A stretch of 64,000 nucleotides of DNA, taken from Orientallactaga sibirica (lineage: Eukaryota; Chordata; Mammalia; Rodentia; Dipodidae). The number at the start of each line of letters is the position of its first letter. Within the stretch, counting starts at the first letter, position 1. This document shows positions 35,574-48,120 of this stretch, piece after piece. The DNA is taken from contig JAEOAD010000001.1 in NCBI GenBank assembly GCA_036365145.1, positions 105,835,001-105,899,000 of the forward strand. Reading direction: 5' to 3'. The notes beneath the pieces are model-generated. The model was not told the DNA's origin. It worked only from the letters and a program-made list of their open reading frames with translations, and made no database searches. Position numbers and translations under genes: made by a program.

Positions 35574-35642
35574 ATGTTTGCCGGGGTGTCTGATCTCCAT
35601 GTTCTGTTGTTAATTGCCCTGGTGGAGAAGTCAGCCATTGGG
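35574..35642 (+). CDS. HABP2: HABP2 coding exon 1: signal peptide
   Basis: The start is ATG at 35574 with A at -3. It encodes 23 residues beginning MFAGVSDLHV with a hydrophobic core LLLIALV and ends in Gly just before the donor gtaagt at 35643 (phase 0). Length and sequence match the 23-residue human HABP2 signal peptide, so cleavage probably falls at the exon junction. The residue after the core is Glu (VEKSAIG), where I recall Gly in human, placing a charge next to the hydrophobic core. The open frame runs further upstream without another recognisable start, and the 5' UTR boundary cannot be fixed from sequence. Confidence 0.93.
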
Positions 35643-37917
35643 GTAAGTGTCCATTTCAAATTTCTATGGTTGAGAAACCCTGAGGTTATTAGCAAGATCA
35701 TCTGAGTTAGGCTGGGAGGCAAGCAGAAGTTTGAGTTGGGGGAAAGGCTGGTGTTGCCAAGTTCAATGTGTCCTGACTGTAAGAGCTTGTGCAGATCTAT
35801 ACCATGGACTGCTGAGCGGTGCATAGGATGGTGATTCTTTGAGCCCCCATGAATATATTCCAGCAAAGGATACTGGGCAAAAACATCTTCTAAGGAGTAT
35901 GTGAAGTCTGGCATGCATCTCAGGGACCTCTTTGAGAACCAGTTGAAAGAGTCTCTCTATCCCCCAGAAAGATAGACATGGTGCCAGCATTAGCACATAC
36001 ACACCCAATTCTTCAGCCGCCTAGGGCTGGCACACAAAGAAAGGTCTAGGGTGCTTTGGCCTCACAGGGGAATCCTGTTAGCTCAAGTGTTCCTGGCAAA
36101 CGTTGTACTTAGATAGATGTGTTAGATTTGGGAGGAAGCTTTGTGGTTAATACTATTTATACTTTTGTTCATGTCCACCGTGGATGAAGCCACACATTGA
36201 GCAGGGGCCCATGGGAGGTTGTGGTGAGCCAGAAAGAGAAGTGTCGTGAGAAGGTCTTGAATAGGGCTTAGGCCCTCAGGATGAGATGAGTGGTGAGGTT
36301 TGTGGGCCTGTCTGTGAGTCCTTGTAGTCCAAACGTCAGCTGGATAAGAGGAGGAACTTTTTACACAGCAGCCTCCTGGGAGGTCCATGCTGGTTGTGGG
36401 CTGAGGCATGAGTGTGGGGCTTGGAGCTGGGAACAGTCACAGCTTTGTCATAGTGGAGCTGTGCAATCTTGAGCCAGAAACCTAACCTCTCTGAGCCTCG
36501 GTGCTCTTGCCTGCCAATCAACTGCTAATTAGATGAAGTTCATGACGAAACAAGGTCACGTATGTGGCTTCCAATAAATGTTAATTCTCCTCACCCGACC
36601 CTCAGATTGAGGCTTTCCCAAGACCTTGTGCTCTCTATCATTGATCCAAATTCCCAGCCCCATCTTAGCTCTTTTCACTGAAAACTTCCAGAATGAGTGT
36701 AATTTCTCTATAAAAATCAGATTAACCCCCCCATTTATTGGGGAGAGGGTGGACGAGAGTGGGCAGGGGCTAAAAGCAGAAATAATCATAAACCTCTGTA
36801 TCATATTAAACATCTTTGCATTTCATTTCCTATTTTACTTTATGGAGTGTTTCCTGAAGGAAGCAGATTAAATTACAGGCTTTCTCATTAGCATGTTCTT
36901 AAGATAACAGAACTGACTCCTTACAGTAAATTGGACTCAGATACCTCCTTTGCCCCATATTCGATTGCCAAGTGACTCACTTTGGGAAGGGTTTTCTTTC
37001 CAAATTATAATGCAGGTACATGTGGCAGTTGCAGTTACAGATGCTATCGCCCCCCCCCCCATCACATACATGCTCACTCAGTGGACTTCTGGGGCCCAGA
37101 GGCAGCAGCTACCCCACAAGTCTACAGAGAGGTGGTGAAGTTATCAGAAGCCCAGGCAAGGCCCACAGGAAGTACCAGTCAGACGGAATTAAGCCTACAG
37201 TTTTCAGAGGACGAGAAGGGTTGATGCAATCTGTTTGAAGTTCACAAAAGGATAATGACCCCCCCCCCAAGAAATCCCCCATTTTTGCAAGCCCTAGTGA
37301 ATTTTTAGGGGTTAGCAATGAAATTATAAGTCAATAATGGATAAAAGAGAAAATATGAGAGATAGCCTTCGGGCAATGAGCTTAGTCAATTCCAGAGAGG
37401 ATGCTGGGCTTTGCAATGTTTTCATACCCAGATGTGTGCCAGACAGGTGGTCAGCTCCTGTTCCATGGGTTGGCACATGACATGCAGGGGAAATGGCCAA
37501 GTTGCTCAGATACTTGGGAGAGTTTGGTGCTCTACTGGGGGGGGGGCAGGGAACACAGCCACATAGCCACATACCCTCTCTCACCCAGGAGGCTCAAAAG
37601 AATAACCAACTACTTCCTATCCAGGAGGCTGAGGCAGGAGAATCATGAATTAGAGGCTATATAGTGAGTCTCTGTCTCAAAATAATAATGATAATAATAA
37701 TAGTAATAACCATGAGTGCAAGGCCCTGAGTCTCCTGTGGACTGGTTCCTCACCAGAAGGCCCTAATAATGTAGACACTGTCGCTGCTCCCATTTTACAG
37801 AAAAGGGCATAGATAACATGGCCCCAAGTCCTATAACAGGAAAGTGGCACTGCGGAGTTTTAGATTTTTAGAGCCTGGGTCCTGACTGCAGCATCAGGAA
37901 CAACACTCATTTTTTAA
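35643..37917 (+). other. HABP2 intron 1, 5' part: low-repeat sequence
   Basis: This is about 2.3 kb of intron with no SINE and only one MIR-like relic (36410-36590) and a short AAT run (37681-37710). Many stop-free stretches occur but none looks like an exon or a protein family. The low repeat load next to exon 1 is compatible with regulatory content, but I see no specific element. Confidence 0.5.
36410..36590 (+). mobile_element. Ancient MIR-like element
   Basis: gcttggagctgggaacagtc, cctaacctctctgagcctcg and ccaataaatgttaattc follow the MIR order. Confidence 0.55.
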
Positions 37918-38153
37918 AAATAAACTTTATTTAATTTTTTAAAATTTTTATTTATTTATTTAATTGAGACCAAGAGAGGAAAAGACAGGAGGGAGAGTGA
38001 GAATGGGTGCACCAGGGCTTCTAGCCATTGCAAACGAACTCCAGACACGTGCACCCCCTTGTGCATCTGGCTTATGTGGGACCTGGAGAATTGAACTGGG
38101 GTCCTTAGGCTTCACAGGCAAATGCCTTAACCACTAAGCCATCTCTCCAGCCC
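37912..38153 (-). mobile_element. DIP-like SINE
   Basis: T/A-rich edge, gagaatgggtgcaccagggc and taagccatctctccagccc; flanks aggaacaacactc and aggaacaacattc. Confidence 0.93.
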
Positions 38154-38734
38154 CAGGAACAACATTCTCGTTGGAGGCTGTTTGCAGGATGGAGTGGAAT
38201 GGGTTCCATGTACTTCTAGAACTAGAGGAGGGCCACCTTGTCATCCGTGGTGGTCAGTGCTGACATTGTGCTAATTTCTCCTTGTTAGCATCTATACCTT
38301 CTTCCTGTTTCAACATCCACTTCTCAGAAATGTGGCTCAGCTACTATGGCCATGAACTTGAACTCCCGGCATCCTTCATTTGCTTTCCAGTTCTGGTCTA
38401 GATTGGTCTGTGTGTGTCTGTCATGTGTGTCCCTGGCACAGCTATGTATAGTTAACCCAGGGACTGTTCTAGAAGTCACTTGCTGTGCTGTGGTTCTTCA
38501 AAGTGATTTGGGACATGCTGGGCTTGACTGCAATGGAATTTGACCTCTTCCAGGGTCAGAAACCAGAGAATGATGCTTATCAGGCCTACCCTGCTTATCT
38601 CTGCCTATCCCCAGACAAGAGAAAAGACTAGTGCTTTTCTGCTGTTCTTTACAAAGGGGACTTCCAACTAAAGCATTTGTTTACTTATATTTCCATACTG
38701 TTTAATCTCCACAACCTTTCTAGGTGCAGAGTCA

Positions 38735-38761
38735 CAAAAAAAAAAAAAAAAAAAAAAAAAA
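38735..38761 (+). repeat. Poly-A run
   Basis: About 26 A's in HABP2 intron 1 with no SINE body attached on the left. Confidence 0.9.
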
Positions 38762-38935
38762 TGCTGAGGAGTCCAGAGGTTACAGATTGGCAACTTGGCT
38801 TACATTCCATTCACAGCTTAGTTTTATCTGGGAGGGAACAGATCAGGCCACAGAATAGTTTAGTTCCCTTTCAACTCTCATGTAGCCTCTGACAGCCAGA
38901 GCATTTCACGTAAAGCTTATGGGTCTCCAAGTATT

Positions 38936-39156
38936 CTTTTTTCTATTCTTTTTATTTTACTTTTATTTATTGATTTGAGAGAGTGGGGGGAAGAGAAGGA
39001 GAGAGAATGGGTGCACCAGGGCCTTTGGCCACTGCAAATGAACTCCAGACCCATGGGCCACGTCATGCATTTGGCTTACGTGGATCCTAGGGAATTGAAC
39101 CTGGGTTCTTCAGCTTTATAGGCAAGCACCTTAATGGCTAAGCCATCTCTCTAGTC
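38936..39156 (-). mobile_element. DIP-like SINE
   Basis: ttttatttattgatttgaga to taagccatctctctagtcc; flanks ccaagtattcttttt and ccaagtactttttaa. Confidence 0.92.
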
Positions 39157-39487
39157 CCCAAGTACTTTTTAAAATCATGCATCCCAGTAACACTGGATGC
39201 ACCATTTTTACACTCACTGAGAAGGGAAGTGCATGTGCCTCCCAGATTTCACTGTCCACCACTCTATACTGTCCCCATCTGATTTTGCCAGTGGGATGGA
39301 ATGCAAAGAGAGATACAGACCAGAAACACACAAACACACACACACAGAGTGTGGGGAACACTTGTTTGGTTATTATTCGAATCCACTATGAATGGTGTAG
39401 TGTGATGGAGCCGGTTTGAAGTGAGCCAGTCCCCGTCTCAGCATCATAAGCACTCAAATCCACGCGGGCCCCAGGATGGAACATGGG

Positions 39488-39834
39488 GACCACACTTCGA
39501 AAAGTCTCAGTGCCCCCAAATGTCAGTCTTTCTGAAGCCTACGGGGGAGCCATCAAGGGGTCCCTTCTTCTTCTGTAACCCTTGCAGAGTCTCCTGGAAA
39601 ATGGGGGGGGGGTGTGATTTTTACTGAAACTTCTCATAGACAAAAAAAAAAAAAAAAGAGGACCATACTTCGAAAAGTCTCAGTGCCCCCAAATGTCAGT
39701 CTTTCTGAAGCCTACGGGGGAGCCATCAAGGGGTCCCTTCTTCTTCTGTAACTCTTGCAGAGTCTCCTGGAAAATAGGGAGGGGATGATTTTTACTGAAA
39801 CTTCTCATAGACAAAAAAAAAAAAAGAGAGAGAG
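39488..39834 (+). repeat. Tandem duplication of a 173-bp segment
   Basis: Bases 39488-39660 are repeated at 39661-39834 with only a few differences (cacac/catac, acccttg/actcttg, a G-run length change, an A-run length change). Both copies end in an A-run followed by gag. It lies in HABP2 intron 1 and is a recent local duplication. Confidence 0.93.
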
Positions 39835-40267
39835 AGAAAGAAAGAAAAGAAAAGAAAAGAAAAGAAAAAGAAAAAACTGATCCCAAGCAGGAGTTGAACT
39901 CATTAGCTTTCGTAGTGTACCCTGGTATTTAGGGAAATCAGGTCGCAGGAAGTCGCATGTGTATATAGGCACAGATATATTTATATTCTAAATTCGTTAG
40001 AGTTCCCTAAATGCAAAAGCAATTCTGCTGTCACAGAGAAACAGCGTGGCAGAATATTCGGCAGCCGGGATTTTAAATAAAACATGCTTTTTCTTCATAA
40101 TTAATATAACAAGGTTTCCTGGCTTAGGGCTTGGCAAAGATCCCAGGGATAATGGTGGGGGAGGGGACCAATGTGTCTGTGACTGACCCAACGTACACGT
40201 TCCAGGAAGACTTTGTGCTGACAGCACTGTTGGGTCTGCCCTTCCCCTCAGTGCACCCAGTGATCTG

Positions 40268-40483
40268 AAAAAAAAAATCATATTTTTACTCATTTATTTG
40301 AAAGATAGAGAGACAAAGACGGGGTGGGGGAGGAGAGAATTGGCACATGGGGGCCTCTTGCTACTGCAACTGAACACATGTGACACTTTCTGCATCTGGC
40401 TTTACAGGAGTGCTGGGGAATCAAACCTGGGTTGTTAGGCTTTGCAGGCAAACGCCTTGACTGCTCAACCATCTCTCCAGCCC
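40268..40483 (-). mobile_element. DIP-like SINE
   Basis: aaaaaaatcatatttttact to caaccatctctccagcccc. Confidence 0.9.
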
Positions 40484-40977
40484 CTAAATTAAAAAAAAAC
40501 CCTCAAAGACAATAGTGTCTAATAATGGCAATGATAATCACAACACTATCAGCCATTTATTAAGTTTTACCACAGGTTTCATGTTTATTCTCTCATTTCA
40601 GCTTCCCAACCAGGCCATGAAGTAAGGTCCAGTGACAGCTAACTTCACAGATAGGAAACCAAGCTACTGTGAAGTCAGATCACCTGTCCAAGATGGCTCC
40701 CGTGGCAGGTCACAGAATGGATACAAATCCATCTGTCAGTTTCCATGCTTGTAGCCATGGTGGCACAGACATATATAGACACCATGCCTTGTCCAAAGGC
40801 TGAGGTCTGTTCAGTATGGGACCAGAAGCATCAGGCTGTTGTAGTGGCTTCAGACCCCACTCCTCCAGGCAGTTCCCCTCCACCCAAGCCAGGAAGGCTT
40901 TATTTTCTGAAACCAGAAGGGTCCATCTTGCCAGATCACTAAGTGATTTGATCAGTGTATTCAAAACTTCAGTCACG

Positions 40978-41124
40978 GGCTAGAGAGATGGATTAGTGGT
41001 TAAGGTACTTACCTGCGAAGCCAAAGGGCCCAGGTTCGACTCTCCAGGACCCACGTAAGCCAGATGCACAAGGTGGCACATGTGTCTGGAGTTTGTTTGC
41101 AGTGGCTAGAGGCCCTGGCATGCC

Positions 41125-41158
<34 letters not shown>

Positions 41159-41218
41159 TCACCCTTTTCTCTCTCAGTCTCTTTCTCTCTCTCAAATAAA
41201 TAAATAAAATATTAAAAA
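40978..41218 (+). mobile_element. DIP-like SINE
   Basis: gggctagagagatggattag to aaataaataaataaaatat; flanks acttcagtca on both sides. Confidence 0.93.
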
Positions 41219-42490
41219 CACACTTCAGTCATCTGTGAACCCATCTTCAGAAACTCCGCCCCAGCCTCAACTAGTTTCCTGGTATTTCTGTGAAACACAC
41301 TCACCTCCCCTTATGCTGAGTTACTGGTAAAAGGACCTCATCCTTTCCCATCAGTGGAGAATCACAGAACAGAAAATAATGTTGCCACGTTGTTCTCTGG
41401 GGGTGAGATCAGGAAGGCTAACCAAAAGTTTGGGCAGGAAATGACTTTTTCCTTCTGCTTCTGGGTCACCTCATGCTCTGGCTAGGCACCACCTATATAT
41501 CAACTCAGGTACCACCAATGGTTCATGTGGATGCTGGCTGCATTGTGGAAGGAGCAGACGTGTGGCCCGCTCTCCTGGTACCCGCTAGACGGCAGCTCCT
41601 TGGCTGAAGCCGAGGACCACTGGGTCCAGGAAGTGAACACGGGGACTCGTGTTCATATGGAAGGCCTCAGACCTGGCCCACTCTGTTGTGCGCTTATGTT
41701 AGGACATCCAGAGACAGGATCTGTCTCCCTCCAGTCTCTGTTCCCCATGGCCTCACTCCTTCACCTTCAAACCCTTGCCTCCCTCCTGTCCATGTCTGTT
41801 TGGCTCCAGCACCTGGGAAGAGCCATTTGTACAGATATCTCCCACCTGTGGAGAATTCCATTACAAATGCTATACTCACTCTGAGCAGTCAAATGTCCTC
41901 CAATGAAACATCATCAGCTCAAGTGAGGGAATTGCTTTATAACAAGGAAACTGAGGCAGGGGGCCACTCAACAGTGTGCATAGGAGCAAAAAGGAGCCCT
42001 TGCTCTCCTCGGCTGGGGGCTTCATGCCTAAGACCTTGAGGTAATCCACCTATGGTGAAGGTGGTCAAACTACGTGTTCTGGGCACAGCCACATACATGG
42101 GCTCCTGCAGGTGGACCCCACAGAACTGGTTCCCTCAGGCTGTTTTCATCTACCCACCCCGCCATTCACTGTGGCCAGGAGCTCTTTGTTCTGCAGAAGG
42201 ACTAGGTCTTGCTGAGTGGTGGCCATGCTCCCTGTCCACTCTCCAGTCCAGCAGCTGCACCCTTCTGCTGGCCATGGGGCACAGTTCTCTCCTATCAGGC
42301 TGCCCCTAGGGACAATGAAGTCCCTCCTTGACTGGCAGTGATATCTGGTCTATCACTACATGTGTGATAGAACATTCCACAGGAAGGGTGGCTGCGATGT
42401 CTTTACAGACCAGAATAAAGATTTCTCTGGGGCCATTCTGAGCCAAGCCTCTATCTGAACAAGATTCAGTGAGAGACCTTTTCTCATGAA
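41219..42490. other. HABP2 intron 1, unique block
   Basis: 1.27 kb without a recognised repeat. Overlapping stop-free stretches at 41525-42309 have ordinary composition and no family signature. Confidence 0.45.
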
Positions 42491-42504
42491 CATAAGGTGG
42501 AGAA

Positions 42505-42718
42505 GGGCTGGAAAGATGGCTTAGCCGTTAAGGTGTTTGCCTGCAAAGCCAAAGGATCCCCGTTCAACTCTCCAGAACCCACATAAAGCCAGATGCACAA
42601 GGGGGCGCATAAATCTGGAGTTCCTTGCAGTGGCTGGAGGCCCTGGTAAGCCCATTCTCTCTCTCCCCCTCTTCCTCTTTCTCTCCTTCCCAAATAAATA
42701 AATAATGTATATTAAAAA
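42505..42718 (+). mobile_element. DIP-like SINE
   Basis: gggctggaaagatggcttag to aaataaataaataatgtat; exact flanks ataaggtggagaag. Confidence 0.93.
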
Positions 42719-43164
42719 AAATAAGGTGGAGAAGTCATGACACCATATGTCAACCTCTGGCCTCTACACATATGTGTGTACACCTGCCTGTGCACAATAT
42801 ACATATATGTATGCAGATATGTATGCACACATGTATATGAAACACACATCCACATATATATGGAAAAAAAAAGATGTAGGAATTTTTTCTTTCCTTGCCT
42901 GTCCCTATCTTCCTCACTACCCTTTTCCTAGAAGGTGTCAGATCTTGAGATAAGCCCTTTGGTGGCTGAGGGAAGTTTAGCATCCCCTAGGGGTTGTTCC
43001 TCAGCTTGGGAAGCTCAGTCTGTGCTATGGATCCATCTAGAAAGGGCAAGTGCAGAGTGGACGGACCAGCAGTTACATCTGGAGAGTTCTTTTTAAATCC
43101 GTGGCCAAGAAGTTCCTTTTCCATATGGGAGAGGCGGCTGTGTCCAGCCCTTTAAAAGACACTG

Positions 43165-43362
43165 GTCAATCATCATAGGAGGAAAAATGATGACATCAAA
43201 ATGAAAGAGAGACTGATTGAGAGGGGGAGGGGATATGATGGAGAGTGGAGTTGCAAAGGGGAAAGTGTGTGTGGTAGGGGGAGGAAAGGAATTGCCATAG
43301 GTTACTGTCTACAATTATGGAAGTTGTCAATAAAAAAATATTAAATTAAAAAAAAGAAAGAG
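43165..43362 (+). mobile_element. L1 3' end
   Basis: A purine-rich gagggggaggggatatgatg run, ggtagggggaggaaagg, attatggaagttgtcaataa and an A-rich tail. This is the forward version of the L1 tail at 52019-52470. Confidence 0.65.
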
Positions 43363-44976
43363 GCTGGTCAGTTGGGACCATATGATGCTTAAACCTCATT
43401 CAAACCAGAGGTGGAGATGGAGGGAGAAATGGTCAGCATCTCACGTGCCTTAGGGGCCAACAGAAGGACTTGTTGAGCTGTTTGCCTCGGTGGGCTGGTT
43501 GAGGCGTCCTTTCATTATTTCTCAGGTGTCACTGAAGCTGGGGGCTGTGGGGTGGTGAGGGCTCCCTGTGACCTGCCAGGCCTTGTCTCCTCTGGAGAGA
43601 CGTTAGTAAAGCTTTTCAAGGGGCCTTGATATCTTGATCTAACCCCCAATCCTGCCCCATTTACTGCTGTGAGATCTTCTAGCTCCTTCTCCATCCTTCC
43701 ACAGCAGGATGGGAGTGCTCCATTCCTCTCACCCCTCTCAGCAAGAGTGACTGGATTTCTCTGGTCGAAGACGGGTGCCCTTGTATCCCACGAACATGTT
43801 TACTAGCTGAGCTAAGGTCTCCGCCAACCTCAGGTTTCTATCCTCTAAAGTGATCAGAAAGATCGTATGGAAACAATCAAGTATTATGTGCAATAAACAA
43901 TACTACATGCAGGCAACACGTTTACAGCAGTCCTGGGCTCAATGTCAGCTCTCAGTAAGTGTAACCCTATTCTCAGCTATCCTTCCTTGTAGCTCCCCAG
44001 CACACACACACACGCTTCGTCCACTCCTCCTCTTTGGATCTGCAAGCCCCACGAGGACTGGTTCTCCTATCAGTCCCCTGTCTTTGGTAAAAACAGAATG
44101 GAAAGCTGGAACCCAAGGCCTAGGACAGTGTCTGAGCTCTGGGGGTGTGCATTTCATGTGGCATCCAGCTATCCCCACAAGGTGCTGGGCTGCCAGCTCA
44201 CCTTGTACCAGAGCTCCTGTGTGGTCACCAAATGAAACATAAGCATGTCCCCAGGGCAGGTTTTGCCAGGAAGTCCCATGCTTCAGGTCTGGGTTCCCTT
44301 CAGCGACGCCTACAAAGGACTCGTCTGCCACCTGCTGGCTATGGGTGGCATTGCAAGGCTGTCTCAGCCTCCTGCTAGATTTGGGGCTCCAGCTGTCTCT
44401 GGTACAGGGCCTGGTGGTGGGGGCCGGGTTCCCTATCACATCCGGACAAAAAGAGTCACCAGTGTCCACTCTTCTGTCCTGCTCGCTTCTCAAGGCTTGA
44501 AGTAGTCAGGCATGGCCCAGCCTGTTCAGCTCAAATAAAGCATTCATGCATCTATCTCCTCACATAGACAGGGACATGGGACCTGTGCTCCTGCTGACAT
44601 GTTCAGTAGAGAGAAGGCGAAGGAAGGCTGGGGACTGCGAAGTTAATTAAATAAATAAAGAGACATTTCAAAGAACACATGGCCTCCCTTCCTTTCTTGT
44701 CATTCCTCACTTCCCTAAGTTTTATTTTGTCATTTTTCAAACTTACAGAGAAATGAAAATAGTGAAATTTATCTTTCACTTCAACAGATGATCCATGGTT
44801 GGTATTTTGTCAAGCTGATGCTCTCTCTTTCTCCTGTGTCTGTCTGTCTGTCTGTTTGTTGAATCGTTTCCAAGAGAGAGCAGACATCTCCCTAAATATG
44901 TTAGCGTGCAGCTCTTGAGAGTAAGTTCATTTTCCTACAGACGTGTAGTCATTATTCACTCTCAAGCTATCCAACA
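43363..44976. other. HABP2 intron 1, unique block
   Basis: 1.6 kb with no repeat I can name. Stop-free stretches near 43850-44505 lie on both strands over the same bases and are judged spurious. Confidence 0.45.
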
Positions 44977-45174
44977 TTGGCTGGACAGATGGCTTAGGGG
45001 GTAATGTGCTTACCTACAAAGCCAAAGGATCCAGGTTCAATTCCCCAGTACCCACGTAAGCCAGATGCACACGGTGGTGCATGTGTCTGGAGTTTGTTTG
45101 CAGTGGCTGGAGGCCCTGGCATGCCCATTTTCTCCCTCCCCCCTCTCTCTTAAATAAATAAAAAATTTAATAAG
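44977..45174 (+). mobile_element. DIP-like SINE
   Basis: tggctggacagatggcttag to aaataaataaaaaatttaa. Confidence 0.92.
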
Positions 45175-45902
45175 AAAAGGTCTATTGAGTTCCTGAGAAT
45201 GATATGCAAGGTTGTCCTCTGGTCTTCACATGCACACATGTGCATGCACACATACCTACACACTTATACCCCCACAACATATATAATATTCCCCACAAGC
45301 ATACACATATGCACATATCACACACACACACAAATAAACACAACATGGATTTTTTGTCAAGAAAGCTATTTGTTGATGTGTCATCCTCAGTGTCATATCA
45401 CATGTGTTCTTTCTTTCCATCTTTTTCCTCTAATCTATCATCTGCCCATTTCCTGATATAGTTTGATGGAAAACTAAAACTTCAGCTGAGAGCCAAGGAA
45501 GAAAACATGCCAATCTGCCTAGATAGATGTGGGGACTGTGAAGCCACATCACATAGACCTCATATTTCCATCAGCCAAGACTCCAAGGGAAGCCCACTGA
45601 GTGACAAAACTCTCACTTTCCACGTTAGAAGTCAGCGAACTTTGTCCACAAAGTGTCAGATAGTAAATTGTTTGACCTATACATTCTCTATCAGAACTAT
45701 TCTGCCATTGCAGTGCAATAGAAGCCATAGAAAGACATAGACAAATGAGCGTGGTTATTTTTCAATAAAACTTTATTTACAAAACCACAATTGCTAGCTA
45801 GGTTTTGCTTGAGTGCTTCAGTGTGCTGATCCCTGGCTTAAGCGAGACTCTAGTGATTAGAAGAGGAAATCTGTCTGTTTCTGCTTCAAGGGAATTGTCC
45901 AT
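45175..45902. other. HABP2 intron 1, CA-rich then unique sequence
   Basis: Imperfect CA-rich stretch at 45230-45345, then unique sequence with no gene. Confidence 0.5.
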
Positions 45903-45903
45903 A

Positions 45904-46245
45904 TGGGGCTAGGGAGATGGCTCCGTGCGTGAAGCACTTGCCACACACGGGTGAAGACCTGAGTTTGAATTTCCAGTACACACATAGATACTGGGCAGGT
46001 ATAGTGGCCCGCCTGTAACCCTAGCACTCAGGAGGATTCCAGCAGCAAGCCGGCGAGCTAGACTAGCCAAGCCAGTGAGCTCTAGGTTCAAGGGAGAGAC
46101 CCTGCCTCAGTAAATAAAGTGGAGAGCAACTGAGGAAGACTCCTGACATCAACTTCTGGTTCCCACATGTATGCACACACACATACATGCACACCTGTAC
46201 ACACATGCACCCCCTACATGTTAATGCACATACATACATATATAC
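45904..46245 (+). mobile_element. B3-type SINE
   Basis: ggggctagggagatggctcc, gtaaccctagcactcaggag, aaagtggagagcaactgagg, and a CA-rich tail. Confidence 0.8.
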
Positions 46246-47189
46246 ATGCATCATTATTTATTTAACAGGAACCTTTGGAGGGATGCAATGTGCCACACAC
46301 GTGACAGGTATTGGTGATGCATCAGAAACAAAATAAATCCTTGTCTTTCCAGAAGGCAGGCTGATGTGAGACATAGATGATGTGCAAACAAACATGACAC
46401 CGTGTATTAATGTGGTACAGCTAAGCCCCTGGGAGAAACAAATGGATCTAATCATTTACTTAATGCGAGTAAAGGGTGCCGTACTGATAGGCTATTTGGG
46501 GCAGGTCTTCTTGAAACTGTGGACTTTCAAGTGATACCTGGTGAATGCCCCAAGGTGGGAGGAAAGGCCCCAAGGAGGGAGGAGCGTGTCTTGTGCTGTT
46601 TTGAGGCCAAACCATGACTAAAACTTAGCAAGGGGAAGCGGGAGGGAAGAGTAAGAGAACAGGTTTAGTAGGTCATGGAAAGTATTTGCATTTTTTCCCC
46701 AAGAACAATAAGAAGTCTTTGGAGAGTTTTATGCATTCGTCCCTTCCCAATCCTCAGAGGCTGCCTTCCCAGGGAAGTTACTCAAATGGGAGCCTAAATC
46801 CCCATCCTGAGACCGCTGAGTTTAAATGTTCTCCTCTACAAACAAGTTAATAGAACTTTCCCCGCGGGGTTGTCCTAAGAGCATAAAATAACCATGAACA
46901 CTCAGCCAATAACAATAGCAAGCATGTCACTGCCCAGATGGCTGCGTTCTCAACAGACATGGGTGTGTGACATCATCCTGCTTAGAGCAAGGGCCATGCT
47001 GCATACACAGGAGAGGGGACATCTTCAAGCGGGGGTCTGTCTGTCCCTCTAGCCTGTTTGCTGCAGCCCTCAGAAGCCCCCAGAGCATCTGTGCCCTGGG
47101 AACGTCCTCCCAGGCCTAGGGCCACTCAGGAAGGTGCCCGTGGCTCTGCTGGCCAGCTCACATTTCTGCTTTATTGCTCTGTTTTGCAG
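46246..47189. other. HABP2 intron 1, 3' end
   Basis: About 940 bp before exon 2. A small imperfect tandem repeat (gccccaaggtgggaggaaag type) lies at 46550-46585. Nothing else is recognised. Confidence 0.5.
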
Positions 47190-47226
47190 TTCTCCCTGAT
47201 GCCTTTCATTGATCCTCCAGACCCAG
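47190..47226 (+). CDS. HABP2: HABP2 coding exon 2: mature N-terminus micro-exon
   Basis: This 37-bp exon follows the acceptor tctgttttgcag and precedes the donor gtgagc at 47227. It encodes FSLMPFIDPPDP and ends in phase 1. Phe is the expected first residue of the mature protein after signal cleavage. Human has FSLMSLLESLDP at this place, so the start and the final DP are kept and the middle has diverged. Confidence 0.93.
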
Positions 47227-47492
47227 GTGAGCATGTCATTGCCCTGGCTTCCTTCCAGCTGTGGGCTAGGCTGGTTCTGGGGTGCAGGAAGGTACCCAAC
47301 AATGGAAACACTGGAGGAGAATGACGCTCCACTGGTTCTGAGGTACCGCAGACATCTTTGAGAAACACTGAAATCACACAACACCTCACACAACTTTGAG
47401 TTTTCTGTGAGTGTCCTGATGGCCAGTCTCTGCCACCCAAGGGAAAGACCACCCGATGGGTGGACACTCTCATTTTATAGAAAAAGAAACTG

Positions 47493-47667
47493 AGGGCTGG
47501 AGAGATTGCTTAAGGCATTTGGTTAAGGCATTTGTTCAATTCCCCAGGACCCATGTAAGCCAGATGCACAAGGTAGTGCATGCGTCAAGAGTTTGTGTGC
47601 AGTGACTGGAGGCCCTGATGCACCCATTCTCTCTGTCTCTCTCTCTCTCGCAAATGTCTTTTTTAAA
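47493..47667 (+). mobile_element. DIP-like SINE with an internal deletion
   Basis: gggctggagagattgcttaa, with part of the tRNA-like head replaced by a repeated aaggcatttgg; exact flanks aaaaagaaactgag. Confidence 0.9.
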
Positions 47668-48034
47668 AAAGAAACTGAGACAGAGTGGGGAGGCCACGTG
47701 CTCCTGGCCACACAGTCCACCAATGACAGATATGATGAAAAGGCTAAAGAAAGCAAAAATATGGCTGAGCAAAGGGCCACCCATGCACCCTGTCCCCTAG
47801 ATATTGAACATGTGACCCAAGATGGCTTGCTTCTGGTGATGTCCCTGCCGGCACCTTCACCTCTACCAGTGTCCTTTGTTCATTTGTTTCCTTGGGCTTG
47901 ACATGTCCAGCAACCCATAGGAAGTCCAGGCTGATGACAAGGCACCTGAGACTGGGATTCAGGTGGGCCTGGAGTGGATGCCGTGTCCTGCCCTGGTTTA
48001 GCTCTTCCACGAGGTATTGTGGAGATTGTGTTCA

Positions 48035-48120
48035 AGGGACTGGGGATGTGCCTCAGTTGGTAGAGTCCTTGCCTAGCATACCCAAAGCCCTAAGATCAAT
48101 CCCAGCACAAAGAAGCATTC
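48035..48120 (+). mobile_element. ID-like SINE
   Basis: gggactggggatgtgcctca, tggtagagtccttgcctagc, atcaatcccagcac: a tRNA-derived ID element. Confidence 0.7.

Noticed and set aside
41525..42309. Possible retrocopy in intron 1 (overlapping open frames, AATAAA near 42413)
   Set aside because: No protein match recognised, no A-tail and no flanking duplication.
43945..44493. 182-codon minus-strand open frame in intron 1
   Set aside because: No family resemblance and overlapping open frames on the other strand; treated as chance.
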